A model generated the notes under the pieces. That model did not search any database, had not been told where the DNA came from, and was given only the letters and a program-made list of their open reading frames with translations. A program made the translations under genes and the position numbers. A stretch of DNA of 64,000 nucleotides, taken from assembly GCA_949357655.1 (NCBI GenBank), contig CASHTG010000021.1:1364001-1428000 (forward strand), given 5' to 3'. Shown piece by piece: positions 22,858 through 33,663 of this stretch. The DNA comes from Parascedosporium putredinis (Eukaryota > Ascomycota > Sordariomycetes > Microascales > Microascaceae). The stretch's first letter is position 1. Every line of letters starts with the position of its first letter.

Positions 22858-25800
22858 CTTCTCGCGGGCTTATGTACACACAGAAGATAAGCCGAGTGTA
22901 GAAGCTGACAATCAGGACTGTTGATTCGCCGGGTATATGAAGCGGTGGGCTCGCACGGAGGCTCAAGGTATGGAAATCAAAGAGCAAGAAAAACGGGAGA
23001 AGAACAGAGGAGGCTATTGGAACATCATCGAGCACTGCTAGCTGTTGGAAAGGAAGTGAGATGCAAGTCACAGACTCAGGGTAGGAGACCCCCAAGATCA
23101 GCAAGAAAGGAACGAGAGGTCACAAATATATACGGAAGCAAAGAAACCGAGGGAGAGAAGAGAATTGGCAGTTTGGATGATCCAACTGAATATTCGCTGA
23201 GGGATATTTCCACTCGTCGTTGGTACGAGGCGAGTGTTTGTAAATTTATATCCACCAAAGGTGAGGTTGTTTCATAGGTTAGGCCTCGCCGAGCGTCCAT
23301 TAGAATGCGCGCGGATGGCGGATGGTGCGTGTGCATGGCGAGGATAATCCCCTCGGCATGACCTAGAAACCCGGGTTTGGGCATCTTGGCAGTTGTTCTT
23401 TTTCCAAGGTTATGGAGGGTCACGGCAGCTGCAGATCGCACACATCCCACATCCTAACATATGGTTAAAAATCTGGTCTCCGCGGAGGAACTGGGGGAAG
23501 TCGAGGAGGTGTGTCACGAGGGAAGCCTGGAGGATTGATGGGAAACGGGGCGAGCGCGGAGAAAGGGCTCCGCGCAAGGAGACAGAGGCAAGGAGGGTGT
23601 ACATGTATGATCTAGATCTGTTAGGACTGATACTCGCGAGGGCATTTGAAGGCCTCGTTAATTGCAATCGCATCAATGGAAAAGCACCCATAAACGGCGC
23701 CTGCAGGGACCCTGAACTTACCCCTCGGCTTAATACACCCCGCCGTTGACTACCATCCCACCATCCTCGTTAATTATCATGGGCCCCCATGATATGGGCC
23801 TACTCCTACATTCTAGTTTGAGACACGAAGTTGAGCTGATCGACTAGGGTATCCGTACCCACACTTGATCCCTAGACGCATGGAATTCCCATACGCTATG
23901 CGCGCTGAGCGCAAGGGCGCCCTCTTTTCTCCGACGCACAAGGTTCTAAAATAGGCGTCGCCACAGTGTACGCGTAGCATGTGGCATCGAGGTTGAACCA
24001 CGAGGAACGGATTAGAAGTGCACGCACTCATGCTAAAATCGAGGGAAAAAGTATGTCATCTTGCAAAAAGCAATGACGATAGAATCTAAAATCTAGACAT
24101 CTCCCGTCATACAGCGGGTCTCGCCAATATCTAGCTATCTTCGCATGAATCAACACGCCCCGGCCCTATAGTGGCGTGCCAATTCAACAGCCCCAAGTGT
24201 TACTATCGGCAAGACATGGGGCGCCCGAGGAGTTCTAAAAGCCGCGACCCCAGGATGCATAATGACGAACTGGAGGGGGTCTGGAGAGGTCATTCGGGAA
24301 CACACGTGCATCCACAGATCTATACAAATCTCGAATAGAGGCGTGCATGCACGGAGCCTCCGCCGTCGCACATGACCCAATGCTGCCTTGATTCCATTAA
24401 TCGCACCGTACTCGATATGCGACCAGTCCACGGGTAAAAGGGGCGGAGGTTGTGCCCAGCAAAGCAAGTCCTCGTGGGGACCATTTGCCAATAGAGGTAG
24501 CTCTCGGCCACGCAACTCCTAACTTAAGGTTCGGGCAAGGTACGTAAATACCCATGCATATGTGATATAGAAGCCCAACCTGATGATCGAAGTTGATGCA
24601 CGCACGCATACATCCATTATGATTGATGCGGGGGCGGAGATCTGATGCGACAACTAGATCATTAAGCCGCGTTATACGCCCATCCGCTGTACAGACGTCG
24701 CAGATCTTTGTCATGCGTGACAGGGTAGATGGGCCAATGTGTCTCTATATACCTCAGTAGGCACAAATAGGAGGATTGAAGACCTCTCTTCCTGAGATAT
24801 ATGCCTCTGGCCCCTTCGAATGCGACAACACGGCCAGCTTCGACCCGACGTGGTTCTCTTTCTCCCCTCTTCTCCCACTAACCCCAACGGCCTCGGCTTG
24901 AATACACCGCCGCACGCGGGCGTGGCTGACTACGTCGCGCCGCCTACGCCGCAATCTACAGTGGCCACTCGGGCAACATAAGAAGTCTACCATGATATCT
25001 CCCTGACACCATCGCGCTCACCAATGAAGGGGCCCCCTTCGAGCGCAGCACGCTTTTGAACTTTGGAAAAAAAAGACCGGTGGTGCCCTATTCTCACGTG
25101 GGGCACAGTCATCCATTTTTCAGACCCTCTCTGGCGTGCGTATCCACGTCTGCGCTGCCGATTTCATGCAGAATGCCAATAGAAGACGCATCGCTGCTGT
25201 CGAAGGCTCGGCGTGTAGGGTGTCTTTGGTCGAATATCAGTTCTCAGATTCATACAAAAAGAGTATGCGTTGGTCCGCTTGATGACCTGAGCTGCATGAA
25301 ATCTTGCGAAAACAGCGCTCGAACCTAAATACTTGATCGAGAAAAAAAGATGAAAAAAACAAGGGTAGCGTCCGCTGCGAGTGGCTTTCCCGTCATTTAG
25401 TGCCAAGGGGACACGGGGAGGGGCATCCCGCGGAGGCAAACCCGGTCGTCCAATGGTGTGTGACGAGAGAGAACCAACTGCATAATCCGTCCACTGCAAC
25501 GATGCTCCATCCGCCGTTCCGCGGCCAATCTCCCGCATTGCTCCCGCATTTCGAGAGAGCGTGGGGTCCGCGCGTCGGCCCACGTTTGCGCAAGGAAGGG
25601 AGATAACTGTGAAGGTGAAGGAAAGAAGAAAGGAAGGAAGGAAGCAAACAAGAACAAGAAAAGAGAGATGAGAGAAGAACTGCAGAGTATGAGCTGGCAT
25701 CGCCGGGTGTTACCCTCCCCGCGAATATAAGCCCCCAGCATCCCGCAGCTGACCTCCAGTTCTACTTCTGTTGACCCCTCCCCACCCCTTCGAATCGGTT

Positions 25801-25948
25801 TTCCTTTGCGATTGTGCCTAGAAGTAACCGTCAATTTGCCATTTCCTCGCCCTATTTAGCTCCTGCGCTCCCTCAATCGGAACCGTCTGCGTCTACTAAA
25901 AACGATACTGGAAAGTTTTCGGCACGCCGTCGTCGTCAAGAACTCCCA
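22858..25948. other. 3.1-kb region without a confident gene
   Basis: It contains the 5' flank of the MFS gene, then stop-rich sequence. Between about 24770 and 25330 short coding-like pieces occur in different frames (for example DTIALTNEGAPFERS near 25005), which could be a decayed gene. The last 250 bp are CT-rich and lead into the methyltransferase. No transposon signature was seen. Confidence 0.4.
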
Positions 25949-28008
25949 ATGGCTACGTCTTCGCCACCGCCAGCCCCCACTTCCCCAGCGAGGTGGTACC
26001 GGCTGCTGTCATCGAAGCAGATGCTCCCGAGGTCGGTAGGCTCAGAATTCCTGGAAGGGACATGCGAAGGGACATCGTTATATTCGAAGCCTGGGAAGCG
26101 CTGACACTTGAGCCATTGATTGTTCCCGTTAGAACCTAGATGCGGATTCTGTTCTCGGAGGGGTGAGTGGCGCAATCTCGACGCTTTATTTGATGGACTT
26201 GGCTGACGCGACCATGATTTCGGAAGGCCTCGGCCTATAGCGAGACGACCTCGCTCGCGTCCAGCATAACCAAATTCCGCCTCGAGAATGGGCGCAGGTA
26301 TCATGCGCTCAAGGACGGTTGTAAGTGGCCTCCTCTGATGACACGGTCTCTTCTCCTAAGCCTGAAGGATGTCGCTCTAACTGCATCATAGCGTATACGG
26401 TTCCCAACGACGACGTAGGCGGCCCCTTCCCTCACAAGATCTCCTTGAAGAAGATCCTTGTCGTAGCTTTGTTTGCTGACGCGCAGCCTGCTTGAAAACT
26501 TTAGATGGAAAACGAGAGGCTCGGTATGTGAAGCTCTATTATCACCTACCCTTAAAGGTGCAAGTGGCAGTTGAGTGGCTGTGTTTTGGTGGTTTGCTGA
26601 CTACCGCCTTGCCAAGACATCCAACACTACTCTTGCCTGTTGACACTTGACGGCCGCCTATACACCGCACCAATCGGGGACAAGCCGCTGAACCGCGTCT
26701 TGGACGGCGGCTGCGGAATCGGGAACTGGACGATAGATTTCGGTAAGCGTGGATTTCGACCGCTTCGCACGCAACGTAGTTTCGTGACTCGCTAATCGTT
26801 CGCAGCCGACGCGCACCCGGAAACAAAGGTGAGGCAGATGTGTCCCGCGGTCCGTAGGGTGAAGAGGGGCCGGACCGAGCCATATGAGTCGAGTCAATAA
26901 TAACCAGATGGGCCGGCTATAGGTTATAGGTGTCGATTTGAGCCCTGTTCAGTCTACCTTGTACGTTAGCGAAATGCGTTTCTGCCTGCCAGCTCTTCAC
27001 GACTGACTGAAACTAACTCGAGCGCAGCGTCCCGCCAAACGTCGAGTTCTTCGTCGACGACATCGAAGAAGAATGGACCTACTCTGCACCATTTGATTTT
27101 ATATACCTGCGGATGTTGCTTGGAGCCATTGGCGACTGGCCCAAGCTGATTGCGCAAGCTTACCGGTAGGTACGCTCCGCGCGGGCCGGATGCGAGCATA
27201 TCTCCCCCTCCGCTTGTGCTCGGCTCTTCGCGTTGCCCTTTAGACGCATCAAGGAATGAAGAGTTTCGCTAAGATGAATTTGATCGGCAGGCACACGGCA
27301 CCGGGCGGCTACGTCGAGCTGATGGATGCCATCTACCCCGTGGAGAGCGACGACGGCACACTGACCGAGGACAGCGCCGTGTACAGGTGGAACAAGCTCT
27401 TGACCGAAGCGGCAGCCAAGGCGAATAGGCGCCTCGACGAGGGCAGGAACCACAGGCAGAACCTGATTGATGCCGGGTTCCAAAACGTGACCGAGACGAG
27501 GTACAAGTGGCCGATCAACACTTGGCCAAAGGACCCAAAGTTCAAGGATCTAGGTACGTCTGATCTTTGGGGGTTTTTTTTATCCTTTTCTCTTTTGTTT
27601 TGGCTGTTTCAGCATGTTTGTGGGTTCAAATATTTCGGGAGACTGTCATAGGGATTTGAAAACAGAAACCACACGGCTAATGTTACACTTTGCTCACTTG
27701 GGTTCATGGCCTCGTAGGTGCCTGGACACTCGAAAATTTCCTCCAAGGCGTGCAAGGATTTACCCTCGCCTTGTTCACCCGCGTTCTCGGCTGGACGCAG
27801 GAAGAGATTGAGTTATTCCTGATCGAAGTCAGGAAGGGGTATAAGGATAGGAGGATCCATGCCTACTGGCACATGTGAGTTTGGACTTTTTTTAGACAAC
27901 ATTTGGACGCTCCGATCTTCTTCGTGTTCTGTTCAGCAACTAACTTGTTGTGTCGTTAGTGTTGTGGTGCATGGCCAACGGCCGGAAGAAGAGGCTGGGG
28001 CGTCATGA
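25949..28008 (+). CDS. LaeA-like SAM-dependent methyltransferase
   Basis: A gene of about ten short exons. Readable pieces in order: MATSSPPPAPTSP with PAAVIEADAPE; DADSVLGG; SAYSETTSLASSITKFRLEN with GRRYHALKDG; YTVPNDD; ENERLDIQHYSCLLTLDGRL; NRVLDGGCGIGNWTIDFADA (SAM motif I, here GGCGIG where LaeA relatives usually have LGTGTG); VIGVDLSPVQST (motif II acidic end); PPNVEFFVDDIEEEWTY; FDFIYLRMLLGAIGDWP; HTAPGGYVELMDAIYP; and WTLENFLQGVQGFTLALFTR. The last exon ends EEEAGAS at TGA 28006-28008. Such proteins are nuclear or cytosolic putative methyltransferases, some of which control secondary metabolism; no secondary-metabolite core gene lies nearby. One frame break at the C run 25983-25986; several intron borders are approximate. 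Confidence 0.82.
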
Positions 28009-28607
28009 TTCTCAAGCGGTGGGTGGGATGGGATGAGAGGAGACGAATAGAGGGAGGGGGAATGAGTAGATCTCTTGGCAACAGATCCATGGATGGAGGA
28101 ACCTTTTTACTTTTACTTGGTAATGGTGTAACAGCCATCCGTTGTAGTGGATGTTCACGTTCAAGTTGTCTGTGGCAGAGCCCCCTTCCCCTGGTACCTG
28201 ACGGCATGCTCCCCATTTCCGTCTTGGACGTGCGCTCCCCACATTGACAAAGTGAGCCAGCAGCCGCATCAATAGCCCAGAAGAGAAGAGGACTCATACA
28301 TGGGCTGTTACGGCCGAGTATGTGAGACCGTCAAGAAATATATGCAGCTACGAAATTTTCCCATGCGCTTCGGGACGAGGAACCATACTTGTAATCTCAA
28401 TGCAAACTCGCGCGATGATACCCATCCCCATTTTTGTGTGTGTCCTGCGCAAGACGCCACACCATCTTCAAGGGAGGGCGAAGGGATGGAGGCTTCTTGT
28501 CTCAACGTGGCATGGTTGAAGGCTAAAATACTTGAAATCAACCCCGTTGTCGTGAGGCAGTCTGGAGCTTATTTGCTGATCTGGAATTCGGGATTCCCGG
28601 TGGTGCA

Positions 28608-28660
28608 TGTGTGAGTGTGAGTGTGAGTGTGTGTTTGTGTGAGTGAGTGTGTGTGTGTGG
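28608..28660 (+). repeat. GT/GA-rich microsatellite
   Basis: Degenerate (GTGTGA)n and (GT)n units run through this stretch, ending in an uninterrupted GTGTGTGTGTG. Confidence 0.7.
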
Positions 28661-30535
28661 AGTACACAGGGGCCCAAGCGTAAGAACCCCTCATGGACTG
28701 TTCCACGATTCGAGAAAGGGTTCGACGCTTGCCTTGCCCGGTCGCAGGAAGTGCGTTGGAGAAGAGGATCGTTCCCCCGGCTTACGTGCGTAATTAGAAG
28801 CGATAATTTCCCTATCAGACAAAGCGAGGACCATTGGGCCATGGATCTACTGATGTGTGTTGTCTTGCAGACGACCACCGACACCACCTCACAAAGTTAG
28901 TTTTACATCTGATCCCCAAGAGCCAAGACGAAGACGAGTTGGTCATTGCTATCCCTTCTCTCGCTCTCTCACCAGACGCCACCCGCGCAGGGTTCTGGGT
29001 ACGGGTGTTCACTTGGGAGGGTTGGAACGAAGGGAACATCTGGTGCTTGGCGGTGCGGCTGGGTGCGCCTTGCGCCGCGTACGCTCGCATCGAAACCCTC
29101 TTCCGTCAACGCCGATTGTTGTACAGAGGTAACACGGCCACACGAAGAGTGGGGTCCGAGCCTGGGTTAGTCGGCCTCACCCTTGTCAAGACGAGATAGA
29201 CATTAGCGACGTCTTGCCTGTCAGGTGCCAAACAGGTTCAAAGTACAAAAAAATGCAAAAACAAAAGAAACCCCTTGCTTGGCCCTGCATCGTGGAGGCG
29301 GGAAGGATAATGAAGATTGCTTCTCCAAGTCCATGGAAGAGGAGATTGGGGTTTCGGTGGGTGATTTTGCTTTTGCTAAATGTTTCTTACTTAGAAGCGG
29401 GCGCGGGGAAGATTTGGTATTCTTCGGTCATAAGGCATGGGGACTACCGTGCTCGACTACCGACGTTCCGCTTAACAGCGAGCGAGCGGGAAGAAAACAC
29501 TGGGAGCGAACCCCTGGAAACTTACTCTTGTTTATCCACCTTCCTACCCGCCCTCGCATCTCCCCTTCATCCGTTGTTTTTTTTTGCGCGCATTCTCGTC
29601 TCTTTGGCGTGGGCGGGATCAACGCGGACTGACTGGAAAAAAGTAAAAACACGACAGGAGAAGGGGGAAGGGCGACGGAGCGATGATCCAACCCCTGTTG
29701 GGGCTGGTCATTTTCCAATTGATGCATCAGGATCCCCGAAGGGACCTTTTCTTATCCATACCATCAGGAAAGTTCTCTTCACCCGAGAGGGCGGAATGCG
29801 GGTGCGGGGAAACCGTTTGGGCGGGCGATGTCACTGAGGGGAGGGAAAGGACCGGCGGAACCCCTCGCCACCTGGTCCATGTCCGCCAAACCTGGGGAAA
29901 ACCCAACATTGAATATTCCAAGCGTGAGACGCATGGATCGTTCCACAAGGCAGGGCTAGTATTAATAGGGGTCCTTTAAGATGAGGATCTAAACCAAAGT
30001 GGTGTGGCGGATGGGTTCGTGGAGCCCTGAGGGGATATAATGGCTAGCCCGCTCTGACCTCTTGTCCACACACCCTCACCAAAAAAAAACAGCCATAATA
30101 CTTGTAAGCTCGACACCCTTCACAGAGACCAAAAGAGTCTAACAAACACCGTGGGCCCTGCACTGTTTCCAGATCCGCGGCGCCCCGGATCAACTACTCC
30201 CGCAAGCTCGGCGCACGGCCGCACACACATTTAGGACGGCGCACGCATCATTCTCACGGACGCAGCCCTCATAGGCCCCTTGGAGGTGCTGATCCGCGAG
30301 TCCAAGCACCAAGGGTTCGCCTCGCCTGGCTAATCGCACCTGGCGTTTCGTGTGTTCCGCCTTTTTCAAAGATGGAAATAAGGTGTGTGTGTGAGGTGCA
30401 GGTCTCGGTTTCTCAGACTAGCGAAACTACTAGCCCCCGGTCTTCCATGCACAAGGGGATCTCTGCCGCTTCTTTTTCTTCTTTTGCCTACATGTGCGTG
30501 CCAGATCTGTTCGGGTTGATAATAGTGTCTGTTTT

Positions 30536-30543
30536 TATATATA
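30536..30543 (+). promoter_or_regulatory. TATA-box candidate for the SAT4-type gene at 30655
   Basis: TATATATA follows a short T run, about 110 bp upstream of the ATG. Confidence 0.3.
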
Positions 30544-30654
30544 CCGGACCAAAGTTCCTATGCCGCCCTGTTTTGCCGACTATGCATGCTTTTGTCTATT
30601 TCGCCCCTCCAGCTTCGTATACACATTTGCGGCTCTGCATTGATCTGATCAACA

Positions 30655-32235
30655 ATGGCGGGCCCTGATATTGCCCGCGTGGAGGCTTCGCAGTGGACCC
30701 TTGTGGCTCTCTCCGGCCTTGTGCTCTTGTTTCGATTTTTCCTCCGCGCCACGAGGACCAAGAAGACGCTCTCAGATGACTACGTTTTAGCAGTTGCTTG
30801 GGTAGGTGCGCCCGTTTGTCTACATCGTTCATCCATCCATTTCCTTGTATCACCACTTGTCTGAACTTCTTGAAAAATCTTTTATATCTTTTTCTGTAAC
30901 CTTTTTTTTTTTTTTTTCGTTTGCTCGTTGTCCCTGTTTGCTCGAGGCCCTTGAGAAATCGCGTGCTTACATTATGCCATAGTTGTGTATGCTTGTGTCC
31001 GTGTCCCTCCGGACGGCGGCTATCTCTAAATCCAAAGGCCTGTCCCCGTCTCCGTCGACCCGTCGATGCTGGCCGAGGTCGGTAAACTCAATGCCATCGC
31101 CGGCAACTTGGCCATCGCCGGCTCCATGCTCAGTAAAACCTCGTTTGCCCTAACGCTGCTGCGCGTCGTCATGGGGCGCATCCGCTATCTTCTCTGGGCC
31201 ATCATCGTCTCCATGAACCTCGCCCTGTTCATGTCCATCCTGTTCCTCTTGGTCGCGTGCAAGCCCATCGAAAAGAGCTGGAACGCGGCTCTTCCGGGAA
31301 CTTGCTGGCCCCAGTACGTCCAGATACGAGCAGGGCTATTCTCCTCTGGTAAGATATATTATTCCTACTTGCCGCTGCTTGGCCTGTCCCCATGTGAAAC
31401 CGCAAAGATCCCCGACGACGAGGCTAACCAATTTCTTCCACTCTTCCGTCCGTCCGGTACAGCCTACTGCGCAGCCATGGATTTCGTCCTCGCAGGGCTT
31501 GCTTGGTGGATTATCTGGGGCGTACAGATGAAGACGCGGGAAAAGATCGGTGTAGCCTTGGGCATGAGTATGGGAGTATTGTACGTAAAGATCGGAAAAG
31601 GGAGCCATTTGCCAGATCCAGGCCATGTCTCCCGTCACCCCTCAACCCCGATGCTGATTGCGGAGTTTTTGCTAACATCTTTTTCTTCTTCTCCAATAGT
31701 GCCGGGATTACTGCCGCTATCAAGTGCGTGTACCTCGCAAAGCTCGACTTCTGTACGTTGCCTCTCTTCAACTGTGTCTCCTCGTACGGCGTTTAGCACA
31801 TGTTACTAACACTTCCGGAAACACAAATTAGTGAATCTATACATCTGGGAAGCGGCGGAGACATCCGTCACCATCATGGCCGCCTCTGTCCCGATGCTGC
31901 GCGTCTTCGTGGTCGACAAGGCGCGCAAGTACAGCGCCGGGCGCTCAGGCCAAATCAGCCTCAACGGCCCCAACAACAGCGCCCAGTCGAGACACCGAAA
32001 ATTCGGGCGCCTCGATGCGGAAAGGGGAGGCAGCGGCGGCGGGATGGGCGTGTACAGCGGTGCGACGTACGATCCGAGCAGCAAGGACGAATACCGGGGT
32101 AAGGGTGTCGGGGTCTACACGACGGTAACCTACGAGACCTCGGCAAAGCATCCGGATGGTCATGGTAGGAACAGTCGGTCCAACTCTGACGAAGCGATTC
32201 TGCATATCGAAATGGATAGCGTGAAGAGACCCTAA
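30655..32235 (+). CDS. Second fungal rhodopsin/SAT4-type membrane protein, about 362 aa
   Basis: Exons are 30655-30801, 30983-31348, 31463-31580, 31700-31752 and 31832-32235; with one base restored at the C run 31044-31047 all phases agree. Family marks are KKTLSDDYVLAVAW, GSMLSKTSFALTLLRVVMGR, ACKPIEKSWNAALPGTCW, AAMDFVLAGLAWWIIWGVQM, KIGVALGMSMGVFAGITAAI and LYIWEAAETSVTIMAASVPM at TM7. A Gly/Ser/Tyr-rich C-tail follows. It shares the five-exon pattern and TM7 wording with the gene at 3086-4805 but differs widely elsewhere, so the two are distant family members, not a recent duplicate. Probably plasma membrane; ligand unknown. Intron 1 contains a run of 16 T (30902-30917). Confidence 0.83.
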
Positions 32236-33663
32236 TGGTCCCCCAACCGCGATCGAGGGGTTTCTGGGTTAGGCTCTTGGCATGAAGAGATGGCTAGCTG
32301 TATTCAATTGTATAACACCTCGGTAATAGTAATAGCAATGGGTATTAGGTTAAAATGGGTAACTGTGCCCGGTACATCAATATCTTTCCCCTGCTACAAG
32401 TAGCCGTGAAGATGTATTTGTGGATCTGTGAATCCATTCCTTCGTGCTTGCTGCCATGCTCATACCCAGGTACACAGCGTACAATATCGGCGACGCTAGA
32501 AACTCTGCATTCGGCGAGCGAGCAACAACAAGGCGGGCACGCGACGCGTAGCAATGAGGTGGTCAAAAAGCAAAGTGTTGAGCCTTGGAATACGAGAGAC
32601 GTCCGTCCGACGAGCGTGCCTCTCCTTGGCTGGGGCTGCAGATGAGTATTGAGGCGAAGGATTCGTCCCTCTCCCGTTTTGGAAGAGTCAAGCTTTATGT
32701 CACGGACCCGCTCTGCTTCGCGCTGCGGTGCTGGTACTTGTGCCGGACGCTTTGAGAAAGAAAAAAAGCAACGAACTGCCACTAGCGCTCGCAAATGGAG
32801 ACGAGGGAGAGAAGGAACATTGACGCCATCGACGCCGTCAAGTTCTGATTGACTGACCCAGCCACTCGCGCACTGTCCGTTCTAGGGCCGAATTTAGTCC
32901 GTGTTCACCCCGTCACGAAAGGCCCTTTCCACTAGAGATAGCTCAAGCTCACTAGTCCGTCGTCAGTTGATCGATTGGATCCTCACCGTCGATCACCCGG
33001 CGGCCGTACGCACAAGCCTATCAGCCCAGCAGCTCACGGGTGCGAGAGGTCCGTGCCAACACTGGCAAGACTGGGCGCTGGAGCCTACGAACCAGGGGCT
33101 TCGCAAGCCGGCAGCCGGGAGAAGTGCGGGGATCGAATCCAATTTGCCATGATTCTCCCCACCGCTCGTTCACATCTCCAAATTGAACATTGCCGCAATT
33201 CTCCTTCTTTCACGCTTACCCGCTCACGCAAATCGGACGCAGGGCAAAGAGTGCAAGCCAAACCCAGACAAAGACACTAGCCGGATTAAAGAACAAAAAG
33301 AACACACACACACAGACACACACACACACACCCTTGCCCTGACCAATCCCGTGACGACCTCTTCCCCCTTTCCCTTATCATTACCATTTACCGTGACCGT
33401 CTAGTTCGTCCGAGATTGATTTGCGGCTGCGTGGTGGGGAGAATGGCAGCTTGGTGTCTATCCACCTGCAAGTCCTTTTGCCTGTAAGTTGTGCAAAGCA
33501 CATTTCGTGCTGGGACAGCATAACGCATTAATATCCCTCCCGGCTTATTGGGGACCCCCGGGCTGCGGGTAGAGGCAGGCTCAAACTCGTTGGCTATCGG
33601 GTGCTGTGTTCCTCCAAAGTAAATTCCATTTTCGGCTTTGCTAATGTGCAACGTCGTGCAAAG
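32236..33663. other. Intergenic, ABCC promoter region
   Basis: No gene is recognised. It has a CA microsatellite at 33302 and probably includes the unresolved first exon or 5' UTR of the ABC transporter; an ATG at 33443 followed by a GTAAGT donor near 33484 is one possible first exon. Confidence 0.4.
33302..33331 (+). repeat. (CA)n microsatellite
   Basis: Fifteen CA-like dinucleotides with a single GA interruption. Confidence 0.85.

Larger units (their letters stand above)
28009..30654. other. 2.6-kb intergenic region
   Basis: No gene is supported. A GT-rich simple repeat lies near 28608. The segment 30180-30330 has a short coding-like frame (RIILTDAALIGPLEVLIRES) with no flanking exons. 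The last kilobase is the upstream region of the second SAT4-type gene. Confidence 0.42.

Noticed and set aside
23750..24760. RIP-degraded transposon
   Set aside because: Base composition is not strongly AT-rich, and no transposase, reverse transcriptase, LTR or terminal inverted repeat could be found.
29214..29837. 207-codon frame upstream of the second SAT4-type gene
   Set aside because: Basic, motif-free sequence; a second frame over the same DNA looks equally good, and neither resembles a protein family.
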